Part shown: one piece after another, positions 15,645 to 23,307 of the stretch | How positions within the stretch are numbered: position 1 is the first letter of the stretch | Layout of the letters: the number at the start of each line of letters is the position of its first letter | Origin: Ruminiclostridium sp. | GTDB lineage: Bacteria > Bacillota > Clostridia > Oscillospirales > Ruminococcaceae | Direction of reading: 5' to 3' | Assembly (NCBI GenBank): GCA_017395555.1 | Contig: JAFPUE010000104.1 | Coordinates: forward strand, 1-32,398 | Length of the DNA stretch: 32,398 nucleotides | Translations under genes and position numbers: made by a program | The notes under the pieces: model-generated | What the model saw: the letters and a program-made list of their open reading frames with translations, nothing else | Told to the model about the DNA's origin: nothing | Databases searched by the model: none

Positions 15645-16273
15645 CTTATTATACCGAATACCGCCTGAAACGGGCATTGAAATTTGCCGCGGTAGTAATT
15701 GCCGCGGTCGTCATAGGTATTTTCTTCGGTCATCTTGTTAGCAATTACGAGATGCGGTTTATGCTGTCGCGGAAATATCAGGGTACATATAAGGGTATCG
15801 AGATATATACGTCGGGACTTCTCGACGAGCAGAATTTCATATCGCACGCCGAAATGCTCGGCAGCGCTCCCGACAAGCTCACGGAATGCTGCGACAGGCT
15901 GTATTTCACCGGAACCGATCTCGATCTTCCCGGAAGCGACGCGGGCTTCGGCTCGGCGCTCGGGCTCACGCAGGACAGAACGGTGTACATCTCGACGCAG
16001 AGCTTCAGCTCGTATGTGGTATATCACGAGCTGTTCCACGCCTACGACAACACCCACGGCGATCCGCTCTCGTCCTCGCGGGAATTTATGCAGCTGTACG
16101 CCGACAATCACCGTGTTATCCCCGTTTTCGCCGCCGACAGCTCCGCATACGCAGCCGAGTTCTTCGCACAGGCGGGTGCAATGTATCTTCTCATGCCCGA
16201 CGAGCTCCAGATCGCTGCCCCCGATCTCTATGAGTACTACGATGTGACCCTCGGATTCGGAGAGGGTAAATAA
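15641..16273 (+). CDS. Membrane-anchored zinc metallopeptidase (anthrax lethal-factor-like fold suspected)
   Basis: A 210-residue protein with an N-terminal transmembrane helix (about 13-32) and an extracytoplasmic domain containing YHELFHAYD, a zincin HExxH motif with H129, E130 and H133. A downstream AAEFFAQAGAMYL (E173) could supply the third zinc ligand and resembles, from memory, the region after the zinc site in ATLF-type (lethal factor and relatives) and secreted clostridial peptidases. It overlaps the zinc-ribbon gene by 4 nt. The C-terminus is short, and nothing identifies its substrate. A duplicated terminator follows. I am confident of a metallopeptidase and less so of the subfamily. 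Confidence 0.75.
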   Translation: MTYYTEYRLKRALKFAAVVIAAVVIGIFFGHLVSNYEMRFMLSRKYQGTYKGIEIYTSGLLDEQNFISHAEMLGSAPDKLTECCDRLYFTGTDLDLPGSDAGFGSALGLTQDRTVYISTQSFSSYVVYHELFHAYDNTHGDPLSSSREFMQLYADNHRVIPVFAADSSAYAAEFFAQAGAMYLLMPDELQIAAPDLYEYYDVTLGFGEGK

Positions 16274-16288
16274 AACTCTGAAAAAAAC

Positions 16289-16314
16289 AAATCCCTGCCG
16301 GAAGGCAGGGATTT
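16289..16314 (+). terminator. Terminator, first of two identical copies
   Basis: AAATCCCTGCC (16289-16299), loop GGAA, GGCAGGGATTT (16304-16314). Right after it is a second palindrome, GTCTGTCAAAAAA/TTTTTTGACAGAC (around 16317-16347). Exactly the same 26-nt hairpin recurs at 16519-16544. Confidence 0.85.
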
Positions 16315-16348
16315 CTGTCTGTCAAAAAAGGAACTTTTTTGACAGACT

Positions 16349-16472
16349 TGTCCTACGCGGACGGCGCCTTCTGTCGGTCAGCCCCCTCTGGCACCAAAGG
16401 TGCCACCTCTCCCAGCGGGGGAGACACCCTTTAAAAAGGGGTTGGATCCCTAAACTTGATCCCGTAACACGG
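16349..16472. repeat. Mosaic intergenic repeat, copy E (inverted)
   Basis: Read on the minus strand it contains CCGTGTTACGG (16462-16472), a 29-nt identity with copy B (16427-16455), hairpin GGCACC-TTT-GGTGCC (around 16391-16405), a 20-nt block shared with copy D apart from one extra G (16370-16389) and the GCCGTCCGCGTAGGACA module (16349-16365). It is bracketed by the two identical terminators. Confidence 0.85.
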
Positions 16473-16518
16473 AGATTTGATAGTCTGCGAATAAAAAAAC
16501 TACTTTTTTGACAAACTG

Positions 16519-16546
16519 AAATCCCTGCCGGAAGGCAGGGATTTTT
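16519..16546. terminator. Terminator, second identical copy
   Basis: The same 11-bp stem and GGAA loop as at 16289-16314, followed here by extra T residues. It lies between convergent genes and can also end the minus-strand gene at 16564-17100. Confidence 0.85.
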
Positions 16547-16563
16547 CTGTATGGAAATATTGC

Positions 16564-17100
16564 TTACTTCATGAACGGGAAGGAGCGGACTATCGCGGGT
16601 TCCTTCGCTTTGCCGCTGCATACCTGGAAGAACGCGATGATCTGGAGGATAGAAACTATAAGTATGCAGATCGGAGCCGCAAACCAGCCGAGGAACGGGA
16701 TTATCATAAGGAATGTGCAAAGTATCTCGGTGATCTGGAGCTTCATAGCCTGTCTTATATGGAACTGGAGATATTTCGAGTCGCGGCTCGCAAGAAGAGC
16801 TATAACAACGCCGATAACGCTCAGCATATATGTAGCCATTGCAAAGACCTTGTTGTCGGAAATATCCTTCGGGTCAAACTCCGAAGTGTGATCGTACTGA
16901 TCGACAGCGGGCTGCTGGTATGCCTGCTGTTGCTGCTGATACTGATATTGCTGCTGGGGTTGTGGCTGAGGAACCGGAGCAGACTGCTGTGCCGCGGGCT
17001 GTTCGGGTGCAGCTGCCGCAGCGCCTATGGGCGCGCCGCAGGATGTGCAGAAAGCGGAACCGTCAGGGAACTGCGCACCGCATTTGGTACAAAAAGCCAT
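16564..17100 (-). CDS. Zinc-ribbon, Gln-rich membrane protein
   Basis: A 178-residue protein. The N-terminal zinc ribbon is CTKCGAQFPDGSAFCTSCG (residues 4-22). An Ala/Gln/Pro/Tyr-rich linker with runs of Gln covers about 24-67. The C-terminal half has two or three hydrophobic segments with a YLQFHIRQAMKLQ stretch, as in DUF4870-like small membrane proteins. I chose ATG at 17100 (MAFCTK) because AGGAG lies 9 nt upstream; earlier in-frame starts put that site inside the gene. It has its own promoter. The function is unknown. It is unrelated in sequence to the zinc-ribbon protein at 15285 beyond the ribbon. Confidence 0.88.
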   Translation of the reverse strand: MAFCTKCGAQFPDGSAFCTSCGAPIGAAAAAPEQPAAQQSAPVPQPQPQQQYQYQQQQQAYQQPAVDQYDHTSEFDPKDISDNKVFAMATYMLSVIGVVIALLASRDSKYLQFHIRQAMKLQITEILCTFLMIIPFLGWFAAPICILIVSILQIIAFFQVCSGKAKEPAIVRSFPFMK

Positions 17101-17153
17101 AATAAATTTCTCCTTTTTGATACTGTATTGAACCGAAGTTCTTATCATAGTTT

Positions 17154-17182
17154 ATTATAGCATTTCATTTATAATTTGTCAA
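17154..17182 (-). promoter_or_regulatory. Promoter of the zinc-ribbon gene
   Basis: Minus-strand TTGACA (17177-17182), a 17-nt spacer and TATAAT (17154-17159), 53 nt before the start. Confidence 0.9.
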
Positions 17183-17206
17183 TAATCAGAGCCCCGAATT
17201 TTGTCC

Positions 17207-17264
17207 TGTCGGAAAAAACAAGATCCCGGTGACTGCAGCAGCTTCCGCAGGCATCGGGATCTTT
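17207..17264 (-). terminator. Terminator after the GH25 gene
   Basis: AAGATCCCG (17220-17228) and CGGGATCTT (17255-17263) form the base of a long stem; the minus-strand side continues into a T-run (GTTTTTT). Confidence 0.8.
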
Positions 17265-17266
17265 TA

Positions 17267-18682
17267 TCACATATTGTTCAGATGATATTTCTTGAATATC
17301 GTCGGCCAGTCCTTATAGCTGTAATCGAGGTCTATCTCGTTGGGTATTCCGCTTACCTTTCCGGTGAACGAATACTGCCAGATATAATAGCCGCCGTCGT
17401 AGGTCACCTCGTCGCCGACCTGCGCGAGCCATACCGCGTACTTGTCGAGCGTATTCATGTCGAGATATGTCTCTATCCATGACTTGTACGAATAGAACAT
17501 CGGGAAGTAGTGGTTCTCCATAAGCACTCCGAAGAACGCGTCGATCATATTTGTCAGCTTCTTCTTGCCTATCTTGCCCTGATACTGCTCCTCCATATCG
17601 AGGATAACGGGGTACTGTATTCTGTAATCCTTGATCGTCTCAACAAAGAATTCCGCTTCCTCACGCGCTTCCTCGACGGATGAAGCGTAGCTGTAGAAAT
17701 ATACGCCGACATCAATGCCGTATTTCTGCGCTTCCTCGATGTTGCGGCGGAAGCATACGTCCTCTGCCATGGGCTTTTCTTCGGATATGTAGCCTCTCGC
17801 GGCTCTTATGATAGCAAATTCAACTCCGGATGCCGCGACGGTCTCCCAGTCTATGCTGTCGCCCTGCGCCCACGAAACGTCGATACCCTTGCGGAATACA
17901 TCCGGCTCATCGATAAGTATATCTACCGTCATATCCTCGTATTCGTACTCGGGTCTTCCGTCAAGAAGCTGTCCGCTCTTGGTGAGCGTTATCGTCTTGA
18001 ATCTTGTGTAGGTAGATTCCTCGCTGAGTATTATCTTACCGCTGCACTTTACGTTTGAAGCGGTTCCGACGGTAAGGTGTCCGCTGACATCTATCACGCC
18101 GTTCAGCGAGATCGCCATATTTCCGCGGAGCTCAAGCGTACTCTTGGCGACAGTCGTTATTTTGCCGCTCATCTTAACATCGCTGCTTTTATAGAAGCAC
18201 AGAACGCCCTTGACAAGCGTCTGCGAGCCTTTATACACCTTGACTGATGAGGAGATCTCCGCGAAGCCCCGGTTAAAGACCGTCATATTTCCGGAAACGC
18301 CGAGTTCGGCGCTGACCGACGAGCGGAACGAGCCGTAGATATTCAGCTTACCGCCTTTTTTGACATTCAGCGAGCCGTAATTCGACAATGTACCGCCGAT
18401 AGCCACGGACAGCTCTCCGTTTACGGTGACCTTTCCGGAGGACATTATCTTCATGTGTCCGCCGTCACGCACGCTCAGCTTTGTGTTTTCGGGGACTGTT
18501 ATTGCCTTTCTTACCTTTATTTCGGCAAGAACATAATATGTACGTCCGGCTTTCAGCTCACTCTGTCCGTCCCATATTGTGACCGAAGCGGCAGCAGCCC
18601 GCATCGGAAGCGCGGCGATCATAACTGCCGCACACAGGAGAAATGAGATCAGCACCCGGACGATTTTTCTGTCTCGTATCAT
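17267..18682 (-). CDS. GH25 lysozyme-like protein with an N-terminal beta-helix-like domain
   Basis: A secreted protein of 471 residues. Residues 1-32 are a signal peptide (start MIRDRK, GGAAG upstream). Residues about 35-240 show short repeating beta strands with regular Gly, Ser and Lys (KLSVRDGGHMKI, KVTVNGELSV, LNVKKGGKLNIYG, ISLNGVIDVSGHLTV), suggesting a solenoid. A GH25 domain spans about 266-471: GIDVSWAQG (D268), FAIIRAARG, GVYFYSYA and YPVILDMEE with D362 and E364 as the expected catalytic acidic pair. GH25 enzymes cut the MurNAc-GlcNAc bond of peptidoglycan. The solenoid probably binds wall or surface polymer; pairing with GH25 is unusual in my experience. Confidence 0.9.
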   Translation of the reverse strand: MIRDRKIVRVLISFLLCAAVMIAALPMRAAAASVTIWDGQSELKAGRTYYVLAEIKVRKAITVPENTKLSVRDGGHMKIMSSGKVTVNGELSVAIGGTLSNYGSLNVKKGGKLNIYGSFRSSVSAELGVSGNMTVFNRGFAEISSSVKVYKGSQTLVKGVLCFYKSSDVKMSGKITTVAKSTLELRGNMAISLNGVIDVSGHLTVGTASNVKCSGKIILSEESTYTRFKTITLTKSGQLLDGRPEYEYEDMTVDILIDEPDVFRKGIDVSWAQGDSIDWETVAASGVEFAIIRAARGYISEEKPMAEDVCFRRNIEEAQKYGIDVGVYFYSYASSVEEAREEAEFFVETIKDYRIQYPVILDMEEQYQGKIGKKKLTNMIDAFFGVLMENHYFPMFYSYKSWIETYLDMNTLDKYAVWLAQVGDEVTYDGGYYIWQYSFTGKVSGIPNEIDLDYSYKDWPTIFKKYHLNNM

Positions 18683-18718
18683 ATGATCTTCCTTTCGGGG
18701 TGCTTATGCTTTTTCTCT

Positions 18719-18747
18719 ATTTTCGCATATTTATGTCGAAATGTCAA
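18719..18747 (-). promoter_or_regulatory. Promoter of the GH25 gene
   Basis: Minus-strand TTGACA (18742-18747), a 17-nt spacer and GAAAAT (18719-18724). The 378-bp gap 18683-19060 otherwise holds only AT-rich sequence and the divergent rpe promoter. Confidence 0.65.
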
Positions 18748-18967
18748 TATTTTTTCGGCTTTTTCATTTATTTTACGGAATAATGTTCCCGTTTTCCACT
18801 TTTTCAACGTTAAAAGCCTGTTAAAAATCGGTTTAAAACCCGCAATTTCCACATTTTGCCATAGGTTTTGAGCACTTTCCACAGCAAAAGGATTACCCGT
18901 ATTTATTTTTAATCTGTTAAAATTTCACTATTTTTCGGCAGGGGACTTAAAACGACATTAAAAACGC

Positions 18968-18996
18968 TTGACGATGACCTTTTTTTAAGGTATTAT
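18968..18996 (+). promoter_or_regulatory. Promoter of rpe
   Basis: TTGACG (18968-18973), a 17-nt spacer and TATTAT (18991-18996). It implies a leader of about 58 nt. Confidence 0.85.
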
Positions 18997-19060
18997 TATT
19001 CTGCATATTAAGGCAAACCGTATTTTCAGCGGTAAATCCAATGTTGAAAAGAGAAGTAAA

Positions 19061-19699
19061 ATGCCGCAGACAATTATATCCGCATCTATACTCAATTCCG
19101 ATCTGTCCGATCTACGGACTACCGCGGCTCTCGTTGACCGCAGCGGAGCGCAGTGGCTCCACTTCGACGTTATGGACGGCGAGTTCGTGGAAAATATAAC
19201 CTTCGGCAGCTCCGTACTCGGCGCTGTAAAGCCCTATTCACGCGCCTTCAAGGACGTTCACCTTATGGTGGCTCACCCCATAAGGCAGATAAAGCTCTTT
19301 GCGGAGGCGGGTGCAGAAAATATCACATTCCATGTTGAAAGCGACTGTGACCCGAAAGAGGTCATCGCCGAAATACACCGCCTCGGTGTAAAAGCCGGCA
19401 TATCGGTCAAGCCGGGAACTCCCGTTTCCGCGATAGAGCCGTATATAGCCGATGCCGATATGATACTTATTATGACAGTCGAGCCCGGTTACGGCGGACA
19501 GGGATTTATACATTCCACCCTCGAAAAGATACGCCGTGTGCGCGAGCTTGCTCCCGACAAGGATATAGAGGTGGACGGCGGCATAAATCCCGAAACTTCG
19601 CGCCTTGTCCGTGAAGCCGGTGCGAACGTCCTCGTGGCGGGAACATACCTGTTCCGCGCGCAGGATATGTCCGCAGCGGTTAAGGAGCTGCTCGGCTGA
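19061..19699 (+). CDS. rpe: Ribulose-phosphate 3-epimerase
   Basis: Converts ribulose 5-phosphate and xylulose 5-phosphate in the pentose phosphate pathway; cytoplasmic TIM barrel of 212 residues. Signatures in order: SASILNSDLSDL, LHFDVMDGEFVENITFG (metal-binding His and Asp), DVHLMVAHP, MTVEPGYGGQGFI (the family's VEPGFGGQ) and IEVDGGIN with VAGTYLF. The ribosome binding site is weak (AGAGAAG). It usually sits with rsgA/prkC genes in Firmicutes, but here stands alone with its own promoter. The mecA-like gene converges on it with a gap of only 14 nt. Confidence 0.97.
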   Translation: MPQTIISASILNSDLSDLRTTAALVDRSGAQWLHFDVMDGEFVENITFGSSVLGAVKPYSRAFKDVHLMVAHPIRQIKLFAEAGAENITFHVESDCDPKEVIAEIHRLGVKAGISVKPGTPVSAIEPYIADADMILIMTVEPGYGGQGFIHSTLEKIRRVRELAPDKDIEVDGGINPETSRLVREAGANVLVAGTYLFRAQDMSAAVKELLG

Positions 19700-19713
19700 A
19701 TATCCCGCTGCGG

Positions 19714-20274
19714 CTACCGGAGCCCCGATATCAGCTCGGCTGCGCCGCTCCCGCATATCTCGTCCCCGTATTCCGTGATATATGCTATGTCGGAGGGCTC
19801 GTCGGTCATTTCCCCGAACTCCTCCGCAATGCGGCAGATGTCGCACATAGCCCCGGTGTCCGCGCCGACGATTATGCAGTAGTCCGCACCGAGACGGTAT
19901 AAAGCGGAGCGTTCCGCCTTCCCGGAAATGCAGCGGCAGAAATGCGCCGCGTCACTAAACGAGCCGACGGTACACATCACGGTCTCCGTTCTGTCCTCCG
20001 GCTCCTGCGCCGGCATCACCCCGGTGCCGAGCGTCGAGACATACATCACGCAGCCTCCGTCGTCCGACGGGAACGCTTCAAGAAACAGCCGCTCCGGCTT
20101 GTGATCCTTGAACAGCGAGCTTTCGGACTGGAACTTTTTCAGAAAGCCGGTGAGACTGCGCTTGGACTCCGCGCTTCGTGTGCGCAGGCTTTCGCTTTCG
20201 AGCGAATAGCGGTCCATATCGCCCCGCGTAAGAACGATCTTTACGGTGTTTCTGCTTAGTGTGTCATAATACAT
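19714..20274 (-). CDS. mecA: MecA-like adaptor protein
   Basis: A 186-residue protein resembling MecA/YpbH adaptors, which hand substrates to the ClpC unfoldase in Firmicutes. The N-terminus VKIVLTRGDMDRYSLESESL is the typical start of the family, followed by FLEAFPSDDGGCVMYVS and a C-terminal half with LYRLGADYCIIV. The first part is better conserved than the last. The start at 20274 (MYYDTL) is set by GGAGG 7 nt upstream; the open frame continues upstream without a plausible start. It is divergent from the rnf-like operon with only 44 nt between start codons, so the two promoters must overlap the coding regions. Confidence 0.82.
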   Translation of the reverse strand: MYYDTLSRNTVKIVLTRGDMDRYSLESESLRTRSAESKRSLTGFLKKFQSESSLFKDHKPERLFLEAFPSDDGGCVMYVSTLGTGVMPAQEPEDRTETVMCTVGSFSDAAHFCRCISGKAERSALYRLGADYCIIVGADTGAMCDICRIAEEFGEMTDEPSDIAYITEYGDEICGSGAAELISGLR

Positions 20275-20318
20275 GGCAGTGCCTCCGTTTACCAAATAAT
20301 ATCTTGTAAAGGAAAGAA

Positions 20319-21716
20319 ATGTCTGACAATACATTTGAACTGCTGGATCTTTTCGACAGCGACGTAAAGACTTACGATACCGCTGCCGTAAGGAAACAGC
20401 GCAAATCGAAATCAATATACGGCGATCAGCTTATCTGCCTTGCTGCGCTTATGGGAATGAGCGTGTGGCAGAGCGGTCTGCGCGCACTGGTGATATGCCT
20501 GGGCTCTGTGCTCGTGTGCGTTATCGCAGACCTCGTGTTCTGCCGTATGACGGGAAAAACATACAATCCGAAGGATCTCTCGACAATAGCCGCGGGACTG
20601 TGTATCGCGCTTATGATGCCCGCTGCCGTCAACTACGGCATAGTCGCGGGCGGTGCGTTGCTCGCTATCGCGGTCAAGCATATTTTCGGCGGAAAGGACA
20701 ACTATATCTTCAATCCGACTTGTGTGGCTATCGCGTTTCTGATAATCTGCTATCCCAACGATATGCTCGTTTATCCTGCCGTCGGCAGCAAGCCGGAGCT
20801 CTGGGGCGACACGGGCGTGCAGCTCGTATCCGGTATCGAGAGCTATCTTCTGAAGCTCGGCACCGCGCCCACGGTGAACTACGAGAACATCATGCTCGGC
20901 AGCTTTGCCGGTCCTATGGGTACGACGCACGTTCTTGTTATCGCGGTATGCGGCATCTGCCTTATGTTCAGGCGCTCGCTGTCACCGCTCGTAATGCTGT
21001 GCGGTCTCGGCTCCTACTGCGCACTTACCGCACTGTTCCCGGTGTTCTCGAATATCGGCGATACGCTTATGCTGGAGATATCCGGCGGATATCTGCTGTT
21101 CGGCTTTGTGTTCCTTGCCGCCGATCCGCAGACGATGCCGAAGACCGCAGCCGGAAAGATCGTGTACGGCCTTGTGATCGGTATTGTCGGCTGCCTTTTC
21201 CGGCACTTCGGAAAAGTCGAGGGCTCGTTCATTTTCGTACTGCTGATAGCGAACGCGCTTTCGCTCCAGCTCGACGATGCGTGCGCGTATGTCGGCGCAA
21301 AGGTGAAGCAGGCTTTCGGATATCTTCGCGACAATATGGGCAGATACGAAGCGCTCAGGGATTCCGCGGAGAACGAGCACAAGCCGAAGCTCACCGATAC
21401 TATGGAAATTATTGTTCCACCGACGAATTACAATATGCCGCCGATAGACAATAAGGTCACAAAGATCAACCGCAGAAAGTCGAATATTGTAACAAGATAT
21501 GTCGATAATCTCCGTATCAGGCGGAAAAAGGAAATGCTCGTCCGCAAGAAGCAGGTCAGGGAGAGCGAGAACGACTATATGAACTCCATGCGCCTGATGA
21601 TGAAGAAGAAAAAGACTCCGGCTCCAAAAACCGCCGAACCGAAGACGGTCACAGGGCATATAATCAAGCAGCCCCGGAAGAGATCGGAGCAGAAAAACAA
21701 CAAACAGGGACAATGA
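20319..21716 (+). CDS. rnfD: RnfD/NqrB-family membrane subunit without the flavin site
   Basis: A polytopic protein of 465 residues. About ten hydrophobic segments match RnfD/NqrB: TGKTYNPKDLSTIAAGLCIALMMP, GGKDNYIFNPTCVA, and near residue 270 GGYLLFGFVFLAADPQTMP. In canonical members FMN is attached to Thr in (S/D)GAT; here the equivalent position reads S171-G172-I173-E174, so the Thr is absent. Residues about 330-465 form a Lys/Arg-rich cytoplasmic tail not found in the usual 320-350 residue RnfD. AAAGGA precedes the ATG. It is the first gene of a tight operon with the E- and A-like subunits; RnfB, C and G genes are absent. The symbol marks homology, not proven function. Confidence 0.85.
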   Translation: MSDNTFELLDLFDSDVKTYDTAAVRKQRKSKSIYGDQLICLAALMGMSVWQSGLRALVICLGSVLVCVIADLVFCRMTGKTYNPKDLSTIAAGLCIALMMPAAVNYGIVAGGALLAIAVKHIFGGKDNYIFNPTCVAIAFLIICYPNDMLVYPAVGSKPELWGDTGVQLVSGIESYLLKLGTAPTVNYENIMLGSFAGPMGTTHVLVIAVCGICLMFRRSLSPLVMLCGLGSYCALTALFPVFSNIGDTLMLEISGGYLLFGFVFLAADPQTMPKTAAGKIVYGLVIGIVGCLFRHFGKVEGSFIFVLLIANALSLQLDDACAYVGAKVKQAFGYLRDNMGRYEALRDSAENEHKPKLTDTMEIIVPPTNYNMPPIDNKVTKINRRKSNIVTRYVDNLRIRRKKEMLVRKKQVRESENDYMNSMRLMMKKKKTPAPKTAEPKTVTGHIIKQPRKRSEQKNNKQGQ

Positions 21717-21766
21717 TGCCGTTATTTTCGGATAAGGAAATAGAAACGGCATAAACGGATATACTA

Positions 21767-22678
21767 ATGGAAAACAGGATAAACCTCAAAGACGGTCTGA
21801 TAAAACAGAATATGGTTTTTATGAGCGGTATGCTGATAGCGCCGGTCATAGCCTGTGCGACAACGCTGGCGAAAAGTCTTGCGCTGTGTTTTGTGTTTTC
21901 CGTCGTATCGTTTGCGGCAATTCTGCTCTGCCGCCTTATACCGAGGACGATAGTCTATACCGTGCGCGTCACACTTTATACCGTGGCTGCGGCGGTGTTC
22001 TATATCCCCGCGGCGGTGCTTGCCGGACTGATCTTCGGTGAGCAGGTAATAACCTCGGCGGGCGTTTACCTGCCTATCCTTGTGACAAACTCGCTTATCC
22101 TGTCGAAGACGGAGACCAGATTTTACCTTGAACCCTACGGGAATATGGTAAAGGACGTGCTGATGTTCATTGTCGGCTTCGATCTCGCGTGCGCGGTCAC
22201 GGGTATTCTCCGTGAGCTGCTCGCTTCGGGAAGAATAGGCGGCGCGGAGGTACCGGTGCTGTTCACCGTACCCGCGCTCGAAACGACATTCGGCGGATTT
22301 CTGTTCGTGGGTATAGGCGCCGGATTGTTCCGCGCGGTGTACAACCGCAGGAAGAAGCTCGCGGAAGAACAGGCGCATGATGACGAGGATTCGCTTGCGG
22401 AATACGCGGAGGACATGGGTGAGTTCCTTGTGGGAAAGCACGCGAAGAACGAGAAGATACGCATTTACAAGGCGGCTGTCGGAAAGGCAAAGAACGAGAA
22501 CGAGCTGCTTGAAATGGAGTTCCTGAGCAACCGCGATGTTCTTGCTGCGTTTGAAGCGATAGTAAGCGATGGTCAGGAGATCACCGCGCCTGCCGCGGAT
22601 CAGACCGGCACCGCGGAGGATACTGCGGAAAGCGGCACTGACGAAAAGGAGGACTCGGAAAATGGAATGGTTCCTTAA
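21767..22678 (+). CDS. rnfE: RnfE/NqrD-like membrane subunit with replaced Fe-S cysteines and acidic tail
   Basis: A 303-residue protein. Residues 10-205 have six hydrophobic segments of the Rnf-Nqr family. Without gaps, NMVFMSGMLIAPVIACATTL aligns with the N-terminal segment that normally contains G-L-C-P; the Cys is Ala25 here. The second intramembrane Cys, normally in VVNC, is Ser109 (VTNS). These two Cys normally bind half of the [2Fe-2S] cluster at the D/E (Nqr) or E/A (Rnf) interface. Residues 206-303 are a charged, finally acidic tail beyond the usual 200-220 residue length. The gap from the D gene is 50 nt. The 3' end overlaps the next start by 17 nt. Confidence 0.82.
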   Translation: MENRINLKDGLIKQNMVFMSGMLIAPVIACATTLAKSLALCFVFSVVSFAAILLCRLIPRTIVYTVRVTLYTVAAAVFYIPAAVLAGLIFGEQVITSAGVYLPILVTNSLILSKTETRFYLEPYGNMVKDVLMFIVGFDLACAVTGILRELLASGRIGGAEVPVLFTVPALETTFGGFLFVGIGAGLFRAVYNRRKKLAEEQAHDDEDSLAEYAEDMGEFLVGKHAKNEKIRIYKAAVGKAKNENELLEMEFLSNRDVLAAFEAIVSDGQEITAPAADQTGTAEDTAESGTDEKEDSENGMVP

Positions 22679-23258
22679 CATTATTTCCGCGGCTCTTGCC
22701 TCGATATTTGTTCAGAATATGGTGCTCGAACGCGCGCTCGGAGCGAATGTGCTGCTGTACGCGTCACGAAAAAAGGAGCATGTTACCGGCTTTGCAGCCG
22801 CGATTGCGTATGTCACGACAGTCTCGGCTCCGCTCGTGTGGCTTTTTGACACGCTGCTCGGCGGGAGCGAGTATTACCGTGTGATAATGCCGCTGCTGTA
22901 TGTGCTTACGATAGCGGTGATATACATTCTTACGCTTGTCGTAATATGGCGGTTTTTCCCGAAATTGTTCAAATCACTTAAAAGATATGTGCATCTGTCC
23001 GTGTTCAACTGCTCGGTCATAGGCGCGCTTTTCCTCTGCTCACAGCAGGGAAAGGACATCTTCGCCTATCTCGGCTACGGTCTCGGAACGGGCATAGGCT
23101 TCCTTCTTGCGGCGTACCTGCTTTACGCGGCTTCCGCGAGACTCAACTCGCCGCTTATCCCCGCGGCATTCCGGGGATATCCCATTATGATAGTATATGT
23201 CGGTATCCTGTCCCTTGCTCTTTACGCTTTCACGGGATATTCCACATCGGCTCTCTGA
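22662..23258 (+). CDS. rnfA: RnfA/NqrE-like membrane subunit
   Basis: A 198-residue, six-helix protein of the Rnf-Nqr family. QNMVLERALGANVLLYASRK aligns with N-F-V-L-S-R-F-L-G-I-C-P of RnfA; the first Fe-S Cys is Asn29. The second Cys is kept (C117 in VFNCSVIG). The C-terminal part (GTGIGFLLAAYLL ... IPAAFRGYPIMIVYVGILSLALYAFTG) is typical. The start at 22662 has AAGGAGG 9 nt upstream and lies inside the 3' end of the preceding gene, implying translational coupling and fixed stoichiometry. With only one of four cluster cysteines left in the pair, this protein is unlikely to carry the usual cluster. Confidence 0.85.
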   Translation: MEWFLNIISAALASIFVQNMVLERALGANVLLYASRKKEHVTGFAAAIAYVTTVSAPLVWLFDTLLGGSEYYRVIMPLLYVLTIAVIYILTLVVIWRFFPKLFKSLKRYVHLSVFNCSVIGALFLCSQQGKDIFAYLGYGLGTGIGFLLAAYLLYAASARLNSPLIPAAFRGYPIMIVYVGILSLALYAFTGYSTSAL

Positions 23259-23307
23259 TGGTGACAGGAAAACAGCAGCTGCATTTTCCGAAAGGAGATA
23301 TTTGGCT

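Noticed and set aside
18790-18885. Replication origin (TTTCCACA-like DnaA boxes)
   Set aside because: Two or three weak matches to the DnaA box, no dnaA/dnaN nearby and no AT-rich unwinding element with ordered boxes.
20319-23258. Ordinary complete Rnf complex
   Set aside because: B, C and G are absent and the key flavin and Fe-S ligands appear replaced.
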